Positions 56,101 through 64,000 of a stretch of 64,000 nt of DNA are shown here, piece by piece. Under the pieces are notes generated by a model. That model was not told the DNA's origin. It searched no databases and worked only from the letters and a program-made list of their open reading frames with translations. The stretch covers positions 48,276 to 112,275 of the forward strand of contig LGRX02009818.1 in NCBI GenBank assembly GCA_001247695.2, in the 5' to 3' direction. This DNA comes from Cymbomonas tetramitiformis (taxonomy: Eukaryota; Chlorophyta; Pyramimonadophyceae; Pyramimonadales; Pyramimonadaceae). The stretch's first letter is position 1. Each line of letters starts with the position of its first letter. The position numbers and the translations under genes are program-made.

Positions 56101-59100
56101 CCAGCGATATACGGCGACGAGACCATGGAGGGTGGCAAGCTCAAAGTGCCAAAGAAGATCGACACGAGAGTGATTGACAAGAGCTTCTTTCGGGAGGCCA
56201 GAGAAGAAGGCGTGGTCTGCTATGAGCCGTGTGGGGGCCTATGTGCTGGACTAGAGATGCTCTTGCGCTGTGGAGTTAAGGTCAACAAGTACCTCTACCA
56301 GGACATCTCGGAGTCCAGCCAGACGGTAGCCAGGGCCAGGTGCATGGCGCTCAGCCGTCATCATCCTGACTTGTTTCGTGCCGAGGCAGCCCATTTGGAA
56401 CAGCTGCCCAGCAACATCGAAGACACCAGTCTCATTGACCTTGTACATGCAGGAGCATTGAGTGGAGAACAATGGGTCATGGTGTGTGGATATCCATGCC
56501 AGGACCTGTCACCAGCTGGCAAGCTGGCTGGTTTGGAGGGCAGGCACAGCAGACTGTTCTACCAGGCAGTGCGAGTCCTCTCTACGCTGCAGCAGCTGCA
56601 GCCCCAGCGACCGCCAGCATATGTGCTAGTGAACGTTTCTCCGCTGTCACACAGGGAGAACTCGAAGATCAGGAAGGACGTGTTTCCCATCATCAATAGC
56701 GTGGTGGGCCAGCCAGTATCCTTCGACGCGGCGCGCGCGGGATCATACGCGCATCGCCTGCGAGCATATTGGAGCAATCTGTTTCAAAATCAGCAGTTCA
56801 ATCTGGTGATGGAGGGGGTGGACAGACCACCAGCCAGATACGTGCGCGATATTTTGCAGCGAGGCTGGAAGCCACGCAGGGTTGTCACTGGAGACAGAAA
56901 GCCTCACTACACCGCTAACGTTGTGGGGGAGCCTATGAGAGTATTGCCAACCATCTTGGCGACACAAAACTCTCGCGCCTTTCGCGCACCACGCGCAGGC
57001 ACGGTGGTAAGGAAAGAAGATGATGATGAAGTGGGGGAGACCAAAGAGGTTAACCTGGACGAGAAGGCAGTTGCCATGGGGTACAACGCGAGTGAGCTGC
57101 GCATGGCGCATGGCATGAAGGACGAGGAATTGGCAGGAGTGCTTGGCCTTGCTATGGATCGGAGAGCAATGGAGCTATTGTATGCGATTGCCGAGGTCAG
57201 CACGACCAAACTGCCGAAGAGCGAGGAGAGCGAGGAGGAGGAGCATGGCACGCTAGCTGCCATCCCTATCGCGAAGTCCACCAAGGTGGCTACCACCTCC
57301 GAGGACACAGCTGAGCCGGTGCGAGCACAACTAGCAGAGTGGGTCACCAGTTCCAGCGACTACACTCAGCAAGTCGCGCGACGCCTTAGCCATCAGGACT
57401 GGGAAGAACGACTGCAACACATGTGCAGCCAGGGGCAGAAAGGTACACAGGGGCTAGGCACCGCCGACGCCGTCCCACGTCGCAGACAGTGGAAGCTTGC
57501 CTCCATGAAGCTCGCGGGCTATGAGGCGCGCCATCGGCAGGCCTTTTCAAGACCTGGGGGCAAGCCAGCAGAGACAAGCTCAGCTCCAGAATGGGCACCA
57601 GTAGCGAAGGAGAAAGAGATGAGGCTGCCTAGGCTGCCCGACACTACGAGAATGGTTGCCATGCTAGCCAGTGTAACCAACCAGGAGTCACTTCGAGAGA
57701 AGTACCCCGACATACACGAGGACGAGCTATGCCTCGCGTGGATCAAGACCGGAGGAAGAGTGGAGGTGCCCAAGGAGGAGTACCACAGAGTGAGGAAGAG
57801 AGCAGCACGTCACCGCTGGGACGAGCTCATGGGCGAGTTGTACATGGTCACCGTCAGTGGTAAGGAGCTGCTGGTGCCCAAGCCCTGTGACAGGATTCAG
57901 CTGGTGCGTGAGCACCATGAGAGGACTGGCCATTGGGGCATCAGGCGGACACTGAACTTGTTGTGGCAACGCCATTACCGGGCAGGCATGAAACAGGATG
58001 TGCGAGCGGTGGTCACTCAGTGTCAGACTTGCCAGAGGGTGAAGACGCACTATGCACGGGAGGAGGCGATGCTCACGCCGCTGGAAATCAAGTCCTTCAT
58101 GTACCGCTGGTCCCTGGATTTAGCTTGGCCCACGAAGCGCATCACGAAGGCTAGGAACCAACGCGTCTTGGTCATGATTGAGCACTATACGCGGTTCGTC
58201 GTGTGCGTTCCAATCCCTGACAAGGAGGCCGCCACCATCGCCAGCGCGTTTCGCAATCACGTTTTATCCGTGTTTGGGGCGCCCGCAGAATGCCTTGTGG
58301 ACGGGGGCACAGAGTTTGAGGGCGAGTTCTCTGCCCTATGCAAGCAGTGTCTCATTGACCGGAGAGTGACCTCACCGAGTTCCCCAGAGAGCAATGGCTT
58401 GACTGAACGGGTGGTACGCACCCTCAAGTTTTGCTTCAAGAAGATGGCCCTCGACAAGGGCCTGGACTTCGAGTGGGACGAGATGCTCTGGTCACTCGTA
58501 CTCAGTTACAACGCAGCTAAACAGCAGTCGACTGGAGTGGCGCCATTCACCTTGCTGTTCGCTCAGGAAGCCACGGTGCCACCGGATCTTCGTGCTCGAC
58601 CCGAGTTGGACTTTGGGAAGCAGGAGGAGAAGACACTGGCTGAGGACTTGTTACAGCGAGCAGCCATCGTGAAGAAGCTCATGGTACATGCAGGGTGCAA
58701 CCTAGAGATCGCCCAGCACCGCGACACCTTGCGATATGAGCACAGGAGGAGTGGCAGCTACGAGCCGAAGCCGCACCAGTTCAAGGCAGGCAATTTCGTG
58801 TACATACGACAGCAACCGCGCTCTGGCATGGAGGTGGCCACCAAGCCAGCCATCCTAAAGATAGTCAAGGTGCAAAGAGATGGGGTGGTAGTGTTGGAGG
58901 ACAGCACGAAGTTGCGGGAGAAGAGCACAGTGCAGAACATCGCACCATGTCACCTGCAGGTGAAAGATCAATACGACTGCAGTGCAGCCATCCCCAGCAA
59001 GCACCTCGCGTGTGAGGCGTGCATGCGGACAGATGGGGAGGCAGCCATGTTGCTGTGTGACACCTGTAACCGTGGCTATCACACGTGGTGTCTGAATCCA

Positions 59101-59640
59101 GCGCTGGATGGAGTACCTGAAGGAGATTGGCAATGTCCCAAGTGCTTGGGTGGGAACGTGGTGGCAGCTGCCGCCGAGGTGAGTACGTCGATCGTAGAGA
59201 AGATGGCTGCCATGGAGCTGCAGCTGAGAGAGAAGTTGGGCTCAGATGTGGTATTGTTGCCTGCAGACGTGGGTCCACATCGTGCAGTGAAGCCGGGGCG
59301 TGAAGACCCATGGCAGGCGCTCACATCGCGACAGATGCTCAGGACAGAAGGGAGCATGGGGGATCTCCCTGACAGAGTGGCCTGGGGAAATCAGGAGGAG
59401 CTCGGCAGAGTAATTACAGACGTGATGCCAGGATTCTGGCATGTAGGCCATCGCACCATCCTGAGCAGAAAGTGTGCAGAACAGCACACTCGCGCGAGAA
59501 GCCTCCGCAAGGCGTCCACGGTGCAGGCCATGAGCCCAGAGGAAGTACAGAAGAGAGGGGATGTTAAGGCTCTCTGCATCCTCCGCTGGTACTGTGACGG
59601 GGAATTCTGCAATCCCTGTGGCATCACCAGCCACTCGTAG
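53029..59640 (+). CDS. pol: Pol polyprotein with RT, RNase H, cytosine-5 DNA methyltransferase, integrase and PHD finger
   Basis: 2203 codons; the first codon is TTG, so translation probably enters by fusion with the upstream frame. About five hydrophobic segments (52-80, 126-146, 162-190, 259-280, 309-329) precede RT (about 450-650; YVDD 621-624) and RNase H (Asp779, Glu821, Asp846). Methyltransferase about 1062-1395: YEPCGGLCAGLEMLL (motif I), GYPCQDLSPAG with Cys1157 (motif IV), VNVS at 1201-1203 where ENV is normal (motif VI), AHRLRAYWSNL (motif VIII). Integrase: HHERTGHWG...CQTC (1629-1668), then Asp1697, Asp1758, Glu1793 (D-35-E spacing). PHD finger 1995-2039 (C4HC3). The last 20 or so codons are antisense of an inserted RT fragment, so the natural end is lost. 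Confidence 0.85.
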   Translation: MGGEKKGERTGAFSRGHRVGCSPARPSLRSSPGAQPGTQPADGRWAKRTQVCFLLVGVFVRLQWPQLTHFAVMVAWMAMEISRCLGEVVAVWACRTGVPRRVMARTLWAIRTAPLEPWAHHRAHLHVLWELARHLLLLVVGAFKVTGLQHVQRGLWYVPLLRFGLAMLAMHFTRMVGTLGCILVLGAHVVNHGLPGSCLVCDRGEFTTLGARMSRALAIAQRISAAGPATLAAVPRRMQKPRFAARLQRLRFTAACYQVAHCLYVASVLTLVVYVSAGGGLGRMQGGWRMLTCILTLHPPVKPVGISRILKLLLLLVVAAWVAAVPPGEFQGVLAVGSCSGSPTRSFRTAWEDQRSSRQWDTGWEAMVAERDEVLPHTVLDTLQPGGTTRVTKDEAAWLDTELNATFGGHPEFTEENWEEMRNVVRRCSYCFANKPQDIKGYHGGAAHATFALPFKDETKVAYQRPRKYSPGEQEIIDLHCKELLEYGFIEPASQHCRHASNVVVAGKKDHDTGQWTSTRFCVDLRNTNRLSLKDNTLPHRPEELYQRVAKAKFKTTLDATKAFHQIPMTTEEDRDKTAFWWGNQLYRYTSMPFGAAGATAAFIRIMDYELRHLQHCTVAYVDDVCIYSDTAEQHIKDVEAVLRTLGDAGIRLHSGKSTFGSATVDFLGYRIGYNTIGAQDIKCKAIQELPKPEDKTGVRSILGLMNYYKGLVGEPMGPNYSEMARPLNDLLRKEVLDVSKEAWGKEQDQALQALKDALCSGRCLKPIDYSRPIFLYTDWSNHGIGAVLGQKDENGVEHICVVISRSLSKIERQYASFQGEMLAVVWAIRTLRQYLHGIHFTLITDNSPLTTLMEKGDLQGQHLRWAISLQEFEFTVQYRPGPKNENADVPSRYPLTSTADETGARLDREGDQAREAGHAERLTRCFTDTICLEVTREPPLGLEVSPEAQMANYCENMVREQLGTNAVHRLFDVHCQEELECNKGVMFDTDHPEVARCSGRLTRVAWDALSQVRPIRGMHSGGSPAIYGDETMEGGKLKVPKKIDTRVIDKSFFREAREEGVVCYEPCGGLCAGLEMLLRCGVKVNKYLYQDISESSQTVARARCMALSRHHPDLFRAEAAHLEQLPSNIEDTSLIDLVHAGALSGEQWVMVCGYPCQDLSPAGKLAGLEGRHSRLFYQAVRVLSTLQQLQPQRPPAYVLVNVSPLSHRENSKIRKDVFPIINSVVGQPVSFDAARAGSYAHRLRAYWSNLFQNQQFNLVMEGVDRPPARYVRDILQRGWKPRRVVTGDRKPHYTANVVGEPMRVLPTILATQNSRAFRAPRAGTVVRKEDDDEVGETKEVNLDEKAVAMGYNASELRMAHGMKDEELAGVLGLAMDRRAMELLYAIAEVSTTKLPKSEESEEEEHGTLAAIPIAKSTKVATTSEDTAEPVRAQLAEWVTSSSDYTQQVARRLSHQDWEERLQHMCSQGQKGTQGLGTADAVPRRRQWKLASMKLAGYEARHRQAFSRPGGKPAETSSAPEWAPVAKEKEMRLPRLPDTTRMVAMLASVTNQESLREKYPDIHEDELCLAWIKTGGRVEVPKEEYHRVRKRAARHRWDELMGELYMVTVSGKELLVPKPCDRIQLVREHHERTGHWGIRRTLNLLWQRHYRAGMKQDVRAVVTQCQTCQRVKTHYAREEAMLTPLEIKSFMYRWSLDLAWPTKRITKARNQRVLVMIEHYTRFVVCVPIPDKEAATIASAFRNHVLSVFGAPAECLVDGGTEFEGEFSALCKQCLIDRRVTSPSSPESNGLTERVVRTLKFCFKKMALDKGLDFEWDEMLWSLVLSYNAAKQQSTGVAPFTLLFAQEATVPPDLRARPELDFGKQEEKTLAEDLLQRAAIVKKLMVHAGCNLEIAQHRDTLRYEHRRSGSYEPKPHQFKAGNFVYIRQQPRSGMEVATKPAILKIVKVQRDGVVVLEDSTKLREKSTVQNIAPCHLQVKDQYDCSAAIPSKHLACEACMRTDGEAAMLLCDTCNRGYHTWCLNPALDGVPEGDWQCPKCLGGNVVAAAAEVSTSIVEKMAAMELQLREKLGSDVVLLPADVGPHRAVKPGREDPWQALTSRQMLRTEGSMGDLPDRVAWGNQEELGRVITDVMPGFWHVGHRTILSRKCAEQHTRARSLRKASTVQAMSPEEVQKRGDVKALCILRWYCDGEFCNPCGITSHS

Positions 59641-60239
59641 GAGCCCATCTGGGTGGTGAATGCTGTCTTCTCCACGTCTTCCTCAGCCATGGGGACTTGC
59701 CAGAATCCATCCACGGCGTCGAAGGAGGAGAAGTGGGTGGCACCCTGCATCTCGTCGAACATCAACTGAATGTCCGGCAGCGGGTACCGATCTCTCACTG
59801 TTTGAGAGTTCAGCTGGCGGTAGTCCACCACCAGGCGCAGCGTGTTAGGCTGGCCCGGTTTGGGTACCATGCGACATGGTGCCGCGTAAGGACTGGATGA
59901 GGGTCTGATGTAGCCCTTTTCCACCAGCTGCTCGATGCGTTCCCGCAGTTGCCGAAGCTCTTCCACAGACATGCGGTAGGGACGGCGAAATGGAGGTCCT
60001 CCCTCCTTGTCTGGCTTAAGGGGGACTCTGGCCTCATCCTCCATCGACCGCCGCAGTTTGGACATCATGGGGAGGGCGTCACGCAGCTCCTCGGAGAACT
60101 CCTCGAAGAGTGCCCGGAACTTCTCCTTCCAGCGGGGTGCCACCTTGGCGTCCCTCGTGTCCTGTGGGATGTCTTTGGCGGTGCCCCCAGTATCCGGGGG
60201 TTCCAGCTTCACCTGGGTGCTAACGACGATATCGCAAAA
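59570..60239 (-). pseudogene. pol: Fragment of a Ty3/gypsy reverse transcriptase, antisense
   Basis: Minus-strand frame (open 60248-59391) with RRPYRMSVEELRQLRERI, GYIRPSSSPYAAPCRMVPK, LRLVVDYRQLNSQTV, DRYPLPDI, FSSFDAVDGFWQVPM and MPQGLQNSPSQYQRRMQRA: the fingers/palm part of a Ty3 RT up to just before YxDD. Downstream of RAL the frame is antisense of the methyltransferase element. It belongs to a different family from copies A and B (VDYRQLN against CDYRALN). Confidence 0.8.
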
Positions 60240-60261
60240 ATGAGACACGCGGGTGTCTCAT
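60240..60261. other. Perfect 9-bp hairpin
   Basis: ATGAGACAC, a 4-base loop, then GTGTCTCAT. It lies at the upstream end of the antisense RT fragment, just before the satellite. Confidence 0.7.
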
Positions 60262-60280
60262 TATATTCTCATTTTTTAAA

Positions 60281-60924
60281 AAGTTATGATAACGAGGTTT
60301 TTTTTATATGACTAGATAGCATTTGGAGAGTAGATAATGACACGTTATTTCAAAATTTGAAATTTTAGGGTATAGCCCGAAATTTGGGGTTTCCAGGCGA
60401 TTTTTCGCCCCGTTTCGGGCGGTGCTCAGGTGTCAATCGGCGGAAGTTATGATAACGAGGTTTTTTTTATATGACTAGATAGCATTTGGAGAGTAGATAA
60501 TGATACGTTATTTCAAAATTTGAAATTTTAGGGTATAGCCCGAAATTTGGGGTTTCCAGGCGATTTTTCGCCCCGTTTCGGGCGGTGCTCAGGTGTCAAT
60601 CGGCGGAAGTTATGATAACGAGGTTTTTTTTATATGACTAGATAGCATTTGGAGAGTAGATAATGATACGTTATTTCAAAATTTGAAATTTTAGGGTATA
60701 GCCCGAAATTTGGGGTTTCCAGGCGATTTTTCGCCCCGTTTCGGGCGGTGCTCAGGTGTCAATCGGCGGAAGTTATGATAACGAGGTTTTTTTATATGAC
60801 TAGATAGCATTTGGAGAGTAGATAATGACACGTTATTCAAAAATTTGAAATTTTAGAGTATAGCCCGAAATTTGGGGTTTCCAGGCGATTTGTCACCGTG
60901 ATTCGGGTGGTGCTCAAGCGCCAT
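60281..60924 (+). repeat. 163-bp satellite, four direct copies
   Basis: Copies start at 60281, 60444, 60607 and 60770, each AAGTTATGATAACGAGG. The first three are almost identical; the fourth decays after about 120 bases. Each unit has CGAAATTTGGGG and GCCCCGTTTCGGGC, the latter able to form a small hairpin. Confidence 0.9.
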
Positions 60925-61200
60925 TTGTTAAAAATGGTGGTAATGACGATGTTTTCATATTGGATACGTCAAAGTCATTCCAAACAAACTGAGTCTGAAG
61001 AAACTTTTGTTCATATCTTACATACACCCCGAGAATGGGAGGCTTTAATGTTAAAAGCGGTGGCACCAACCTTAAATCTAGGGGGTGTAGGTCTGCACGA
61101 GACTGTAACTGTGTGCGTAGCACAAAAAAACAACAAAAACCGACAAAAGGCACGAAGAATGCTACCAGATAAGACGTTGGTGCTATGAAAATATACAGTC
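60925..61200. other. Unassigned open frame
   Basis: A plus-strand frame from ATG 60931 to 61188 (MVVMTMFSYWIRQSHSKQ...) has no family I know. It may be chance or an exon end. It lies downstream of the 61343-61729 gene, which is on the other strand. Confidence 0.2.
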
Positions 61201-61206
61201 TTTATT
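61201..61206 (-). terminator. AATAAA polyadenylation signal
   Basis: AATAAA on the minus strand, about 140 bases past the stop of the 61343-61729 ORF. Confidence 0.45.
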
Positions 61207-61342
61207 TGAACAGTCAAAGCACCCAGGGTTAGGGGTTTTCTTGCGGGCGCGGTATTATTCATTGTACAGGCCGGTATATACGATGGCAGTGCAGGTGCGA
61301 TCTCTCAGTTCGTTTGCTGGCTGGCTTATTAAGCATACCTAC

Positions 61343-61729
61343 CTATTTGCTAACGGACATGTACAGGTCAAACGTTTGCACAATCACCTTGGCGCGCAGA
61401 ACTTGTTCAGACACTTCCAGGTGCTGGGCGAGCTCCTTGTACCCGTTGTACTGTGCGATCGCCGACCGTTTCTTGTCCGTGTCCTCGCACTTCAAGTCTG
61501 TCCAGAGGCTTTCTCCTATCTTCTCAGCGTCAGCTTTCGCCGCCGGGGTGAGTCGAACTGACCTGGCCACTGCGGACCTGGTCGTGGTGGAGAAGCGAAC
61601 ATCGCCGGTCGTGATGGAGGAGAGGCTCCCGGGACTTTGGAGCCCGTTGGCGTCGTTAAAAGCGGGTGACCCTCCTCCTTGCGCCGAGCGGCGCTCCCCG
61701 GGTAAAGCCTCCTCCGCCGGTTGGAACAT
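61343..61729 (-). CDS. Probable last exon of a cellular gene, 128+ aa
   Basis: The frame continues upstream of the ATG at 61727-61729 for about 13 codons (NAPASSFAQ) to an AG preceded by ACCGGTAAC, so this is probably a last exon rather than a whole gene. It has a low-complexity first half (PGERRSAQGGGSPAFNDANG), then a well-formed charged/helical second half (AKADAEKIGESLWTDLKCED, YKELAQHLEVSEQVLRAKV). A normal stop is followed by an AATAAA. I recognise no family; the second half looks like a real folded domain. Confidence 0.5.
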   Translation of the reverse strand: MFQPAEEALPGERRSAQGGGSPAFNDANGLQSPGSLSSITTGDVRFSTTTRSAVARSVRLTPAAKADAEKIGESLWTDLKCEDTDKKRSAIAQYNGYKELAQHLEVSEQVLRAKVIVQTFDLYMSVSK

Positions 61730-61775
61730 TTGGGCGAACGAACTCGCTGGCGCATTGCTTGCCTGTTACCGGTGA

Positions 61776-62878
61776 CGTACCAACCCCCCCCCCCAACAGA
61801 CTATTGGGGATACGTGAACCATTATGCATGTTTTTAGACGGTGTTTTTCTGCTACTATTCTCCGTTTATAGACGACGGGTGACCTGCCACGTCATCATAA
61901 CGCGCAGTGTAATGCATACACGTGGCAGCCACGTAGGTTGCGATATGCGTTTATGCGGTACGGTATGCCTTTATTATGCTGTTTGCTATTGTGGTTCGTG
62001 TGATCATCGAGCAATCAACAGAGAGAGATCTATTTTTTGATTGGGTGTGTTCATAAACACAAGGCCCGCGTCAAAAAACGCGGCTATACAACTATCATCA
62101 CACGGGTATTGTTGCATGAACGTTGTCTATTCGTTTAATTACAAGTAGGATGTTTGCTAGTCGTGTTAGTAGTGTTACTATATGGTTGCTCATAAATGTT
62201 CGATAGTGAATTTTCCGTGCCGTGCCAAATGGTCATGTTGTCTGCCGATTTGATACAAATGACTAGCTACATGATTTCAAAGTAATTGCCATCATTATTG
62301 CTCCAGACACGACAGAGAGTCGGTGGCATCTCATTGGCACATCATGGCATTTTAGTTGTCTTCAGTCTTCCATTATTCCAAACGGACCAACTCGGGATCA
62401 TGCTTCTCAACGAAATAATGATACCGCAACACAAGGTTTGGGAAAACATCGGGATTTTCAATTTTGGATACGGGAGGATTGCCGGCCAACAATCCTGCAT
62501 TGCACTACTGTGGGTAATCGGCCATCAATTATTTTAGCGTAGGCATCGCATGCCGCTCGTACTCGCCGATTGTACCTGGCTCGAATAAAGGGGAGAACAT
62601 GTTTTAGTAACACGTATTTATGTCAACCATCGGGCAAGCTAGATGCGCATCAATCTTCTTGGAATGGTGGTAGGAGGTGGGTGGATGGTGAACGAAAGTG
62701 AGAAATGGATAGCGATGTCGCGAAAGCAAGCTTTATATAGTGTGTATGTGTGTGCCGATTTTCCAGTCTATCGGATCCCCTCCCTCAGTCAGGTCGGATC
62801 GAAGGCCCTCGTGCTCCTAGGGATTCCACTACACCACAAGCGGAGTCGCACCCCGACCAAAGAATGTATAGCGTGGGA

Positions 62879-62909
<31 letters not shown>

Positions 62910-63008
62910 GTGAGGCACTAAGTAAACATAGGTAGCAGCATGTCACGACCTAATATAGATATGTCGCAAAAGCCATAAGTCAGCAACCAATGGTCGTAGC
63001 GTCGTACA
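61776..63008. other. Intergenic
   Basis: Starts with a C10 run (61783-61793). No supported gene. A plus-strand frame at 62286-62537 begins with TTG and resembles nothing known. A TA/TG microsatellite lies at 62879-62909. Confidence 0.4.
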
Positions 63009-63302
63009 TCATAGTAGAGTGTTGCCATTACATTGCAACGTACTTAGTATTACTTCTAGGCAAGAGATCCCGAATCGGTTCACTCTACGCCTTTCAGACG
63101 CCGGAAAGGAATGATATAATCTATCAGCTCCCAGTATACCCCGTGCGTCTTCGTCATTCATTGCGTCCTGGCACATGAATATTTCGCAAGAACAGCGCAT
63201 ACACGCGAAATGTTCGTTATGGTCATTTATCGCAACAAGATACGAGCCAGCATTAAACCATGTGCGGACGTTGGCAGGAAGATCACAATAATCGCATTTC
63301 AT
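63009..63302 (-). CDS. Small Cys-rich protein, 97 aa, hypothetical
   Basis: ATG at 63302. It begins MKCDYCDLPANVRTWF and has HNEHFACMRCSC about 28 residues later, so two Cys pairs and two His could bind zinc. The C-terminal half is charged. A TATAAA box lies 107 bases upstream. No family recognised. Confidence 0.4.
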   Translation of the reverse strand: MKCDYCDLPANVRTWFNAGSYLVAINDHNEHFACMRCSCEIFMCQDAMNDEDARGILGADRLYHSFPASERRRVNRFGISCLEVILSTLQCNGNTLL

Positions 63303-63408
63303 GACGAGTTTGCCTTGGGGTTTTCAGGTAGCGTTTGGGCTATGTGTGGTCAGTTCTGAGTAGTGTAGAGCTGAAAAGTGAGTTGTGATGACAAGCGAGG
63401 TGAGTGCC

Positions 63409-63414
63409 TTTATA
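63409..63414 (-). promoter_or_regulatory. TATA box for the 97-aa gene
   Basis: TATAAAGG on the minus strand, 107 bases from the ATG at 63302, leaving room for a normal start site about 30 bases downstream. It overlaps the stop of the next ORF. Confidence 0.4.
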
Positions 63415-63826
63415 CCTGCTCAACTAAGGCAATCGCAACTGATAAAGTACTCGTCAAAAGGTGTCGTTTCGTCTTCTGGTAACAATAGACCAATATGTGG
63501 ACACCATCGATCGGAATAACCATTAATCGCAGAGTCGTCCATCCATGCTTCACCCCATGCATATTCAGCGCGATATCGGGACAGAGGTGCGGCTGTACCA
63601 ATTCAAAAAACAGATAAACCCGAGTTCGCCGGGTAAAGCGCCACATAGCCATTATCATAGCATGCCTGTGAGCATCGGAAACAGGGCGGTTTGCCATCGT
63701 CATCAAATTCCACTGGTGCAAATTGCATACGGGGCATGGTCGGTGCACCATCTCATGGCGATGAATGGCATCTACATCGACACTTGCGCGATTCCGATGC
63801 ACACCAAACCTGAACACTGAAGGCAT
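63410..63826 (-). CDS. Hypothetical protein, 138 aa, CPVC motif
   Basis: ATG at 63826. It contains HRPCPVCNLHQWN and many His and Met residues (AHRHAMIMAMWRF). It ends about 107 bases before the next ORF on the same strand. It is possibly a decayed gene; the composition is less convincing than its neighbour. Confidence 0.25.
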   Translation of the reverse strand: MPSVFRFGVHRNRASVDVDAIHRHEMVHRPCPVCNLHQWNLMTMANRPVSDAHRHAMIMAMWRFTRRTRVYLFFELVQPHLCPDIALNMHGVKHGWTTLRLMVIPIDGVHILVYCYQKTKRHLLTSTLSVAIALVEQV

Positions 63827-64000
63827 CACAATGATTGTACGATTCGCAGACGGGTGCGTCGCTCAGCAGTCAGGGTTTTATCTGGATTCCCTCTATATCA
63901 CACGTGCAATGAGGACTGCGTGTCTCCTGTTGTTACGGGCTCCCATCCGGTATTACAGTACGTATACGTAGGAGCTCGTCCGCCAATAGCAGAACACTAA
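63827..64000. other. Window edge, no feature seen
   Basis: No supported gene or repeat. Confidence 0.4.

Larger units (their letters stand above)
46500..59569 (+). mobile_element. LTR-type retrotransposon encoding a cytosine-5 DNA methyltransferase and PHD finger
   Basis: Coding order: Gag (with CCHC-like finger), aspartic protease, unassigned domains, multi-TM segment, RT, RNase H, cytosine-5 methyltransferase, integrase, PHD finger. The parts are spread over five consecutive frames (about 46500-47237, -50958, -52190, -53110, -59569). The 3' end is cut by an antisense Ty3 RT fragment, so no 3' LTR is present. Capture of cytosine methyltransferases by algal and dinoflagellate retrotransposons has been described before (de Mendoza and colleagues, 2018). 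The combination with a PHD finger and a multi-TM segment is new to me. Confidence 0.8.

Overview
This window is eukaryotic and made almost entirely of transposable elements. It has chromodomain Ty3/gypsy LTR retrotransposons, GT-AG introns in a transposon gene, hAT/PIF/Mutator-type target-site duplications, a LINE 3' end, a DUF6729-type transposon gene, a Dam-like NPPY domain and a retrotransposon carrying a cytosine-5 DNA methyltransferase. I know this mix best from green or streptophyte algae and related protists. The organism call is an inference; no rRNA, organelle or single-copy marker gene is present to test it.

Layout. 1-605: 3' end of a gene with a 186-bp coding repeat. 2043-4620: two inverted-repeat elements, the first with a PIF/Harbinger-type MITE inside it. 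4662-6606: a non-autonomous LTR element (5-bp TSD) whose right LTR was hit by a truncated LINE (11-bp TSD). 7689-9956: an intact 755-aa orphan ORF, possibly a transposase. 10518-11623: a foldback element with a perfect 9-bp TSD. 11742-12452: a hAT-type MITE containing a tRNA-like sequence. 12616-13095: a Dam-like NPPY protein. 13335-13874: a one-TM hypothetical protein. 15419-17900: exons of a DUF6729 transposon gene with a minisatellite in one intron.

17901-42279 holds two copies of one chromovirus family, tail to tail. Copy A (+, 17901-31393) is decayed and cut short. A very young gag-only LTR element (25049-28805, identical LTRs, TSD AAAAC) sits inside its gag. Copy B (-, 31394-42279) keeps both LTRs, gag, pol and a chromodomain, but its two flanks belong to different elements. 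42280-45448: a frameshifted second copy of the gag-only element, then two of its LTRs in opposite orientation.

45449-59569 is the most striking locus: a 13-14 kb LTR-type retrotransposon encoding Gag, aspartic protease, a multi-transmembrane segment, reverse transcriptase, RNase H, a cytosine-5 DNA methyltransferase, integrase and a PHD finger. It is cut by an antisense Ty3 RT fragment at about 59570. A 163-bp x4 satellite follows (60281-60924). The right end has a probable last exon of a cellular gene (61343-61729, -) and two small minus-strand ORFs.

In the two large element families, Gag packages the RNA, protease matures the polyprotein, RT/RNase H copies it, and integrase inserts it. Each carries a different potential chromatin-reading module at its C-terminus (chromodomain in copy B, PHD in the methyltransferase element), and the latter adds a potential chromatin-writing enzyme. 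No ordinary operon or housekeeping gene cluster is present.
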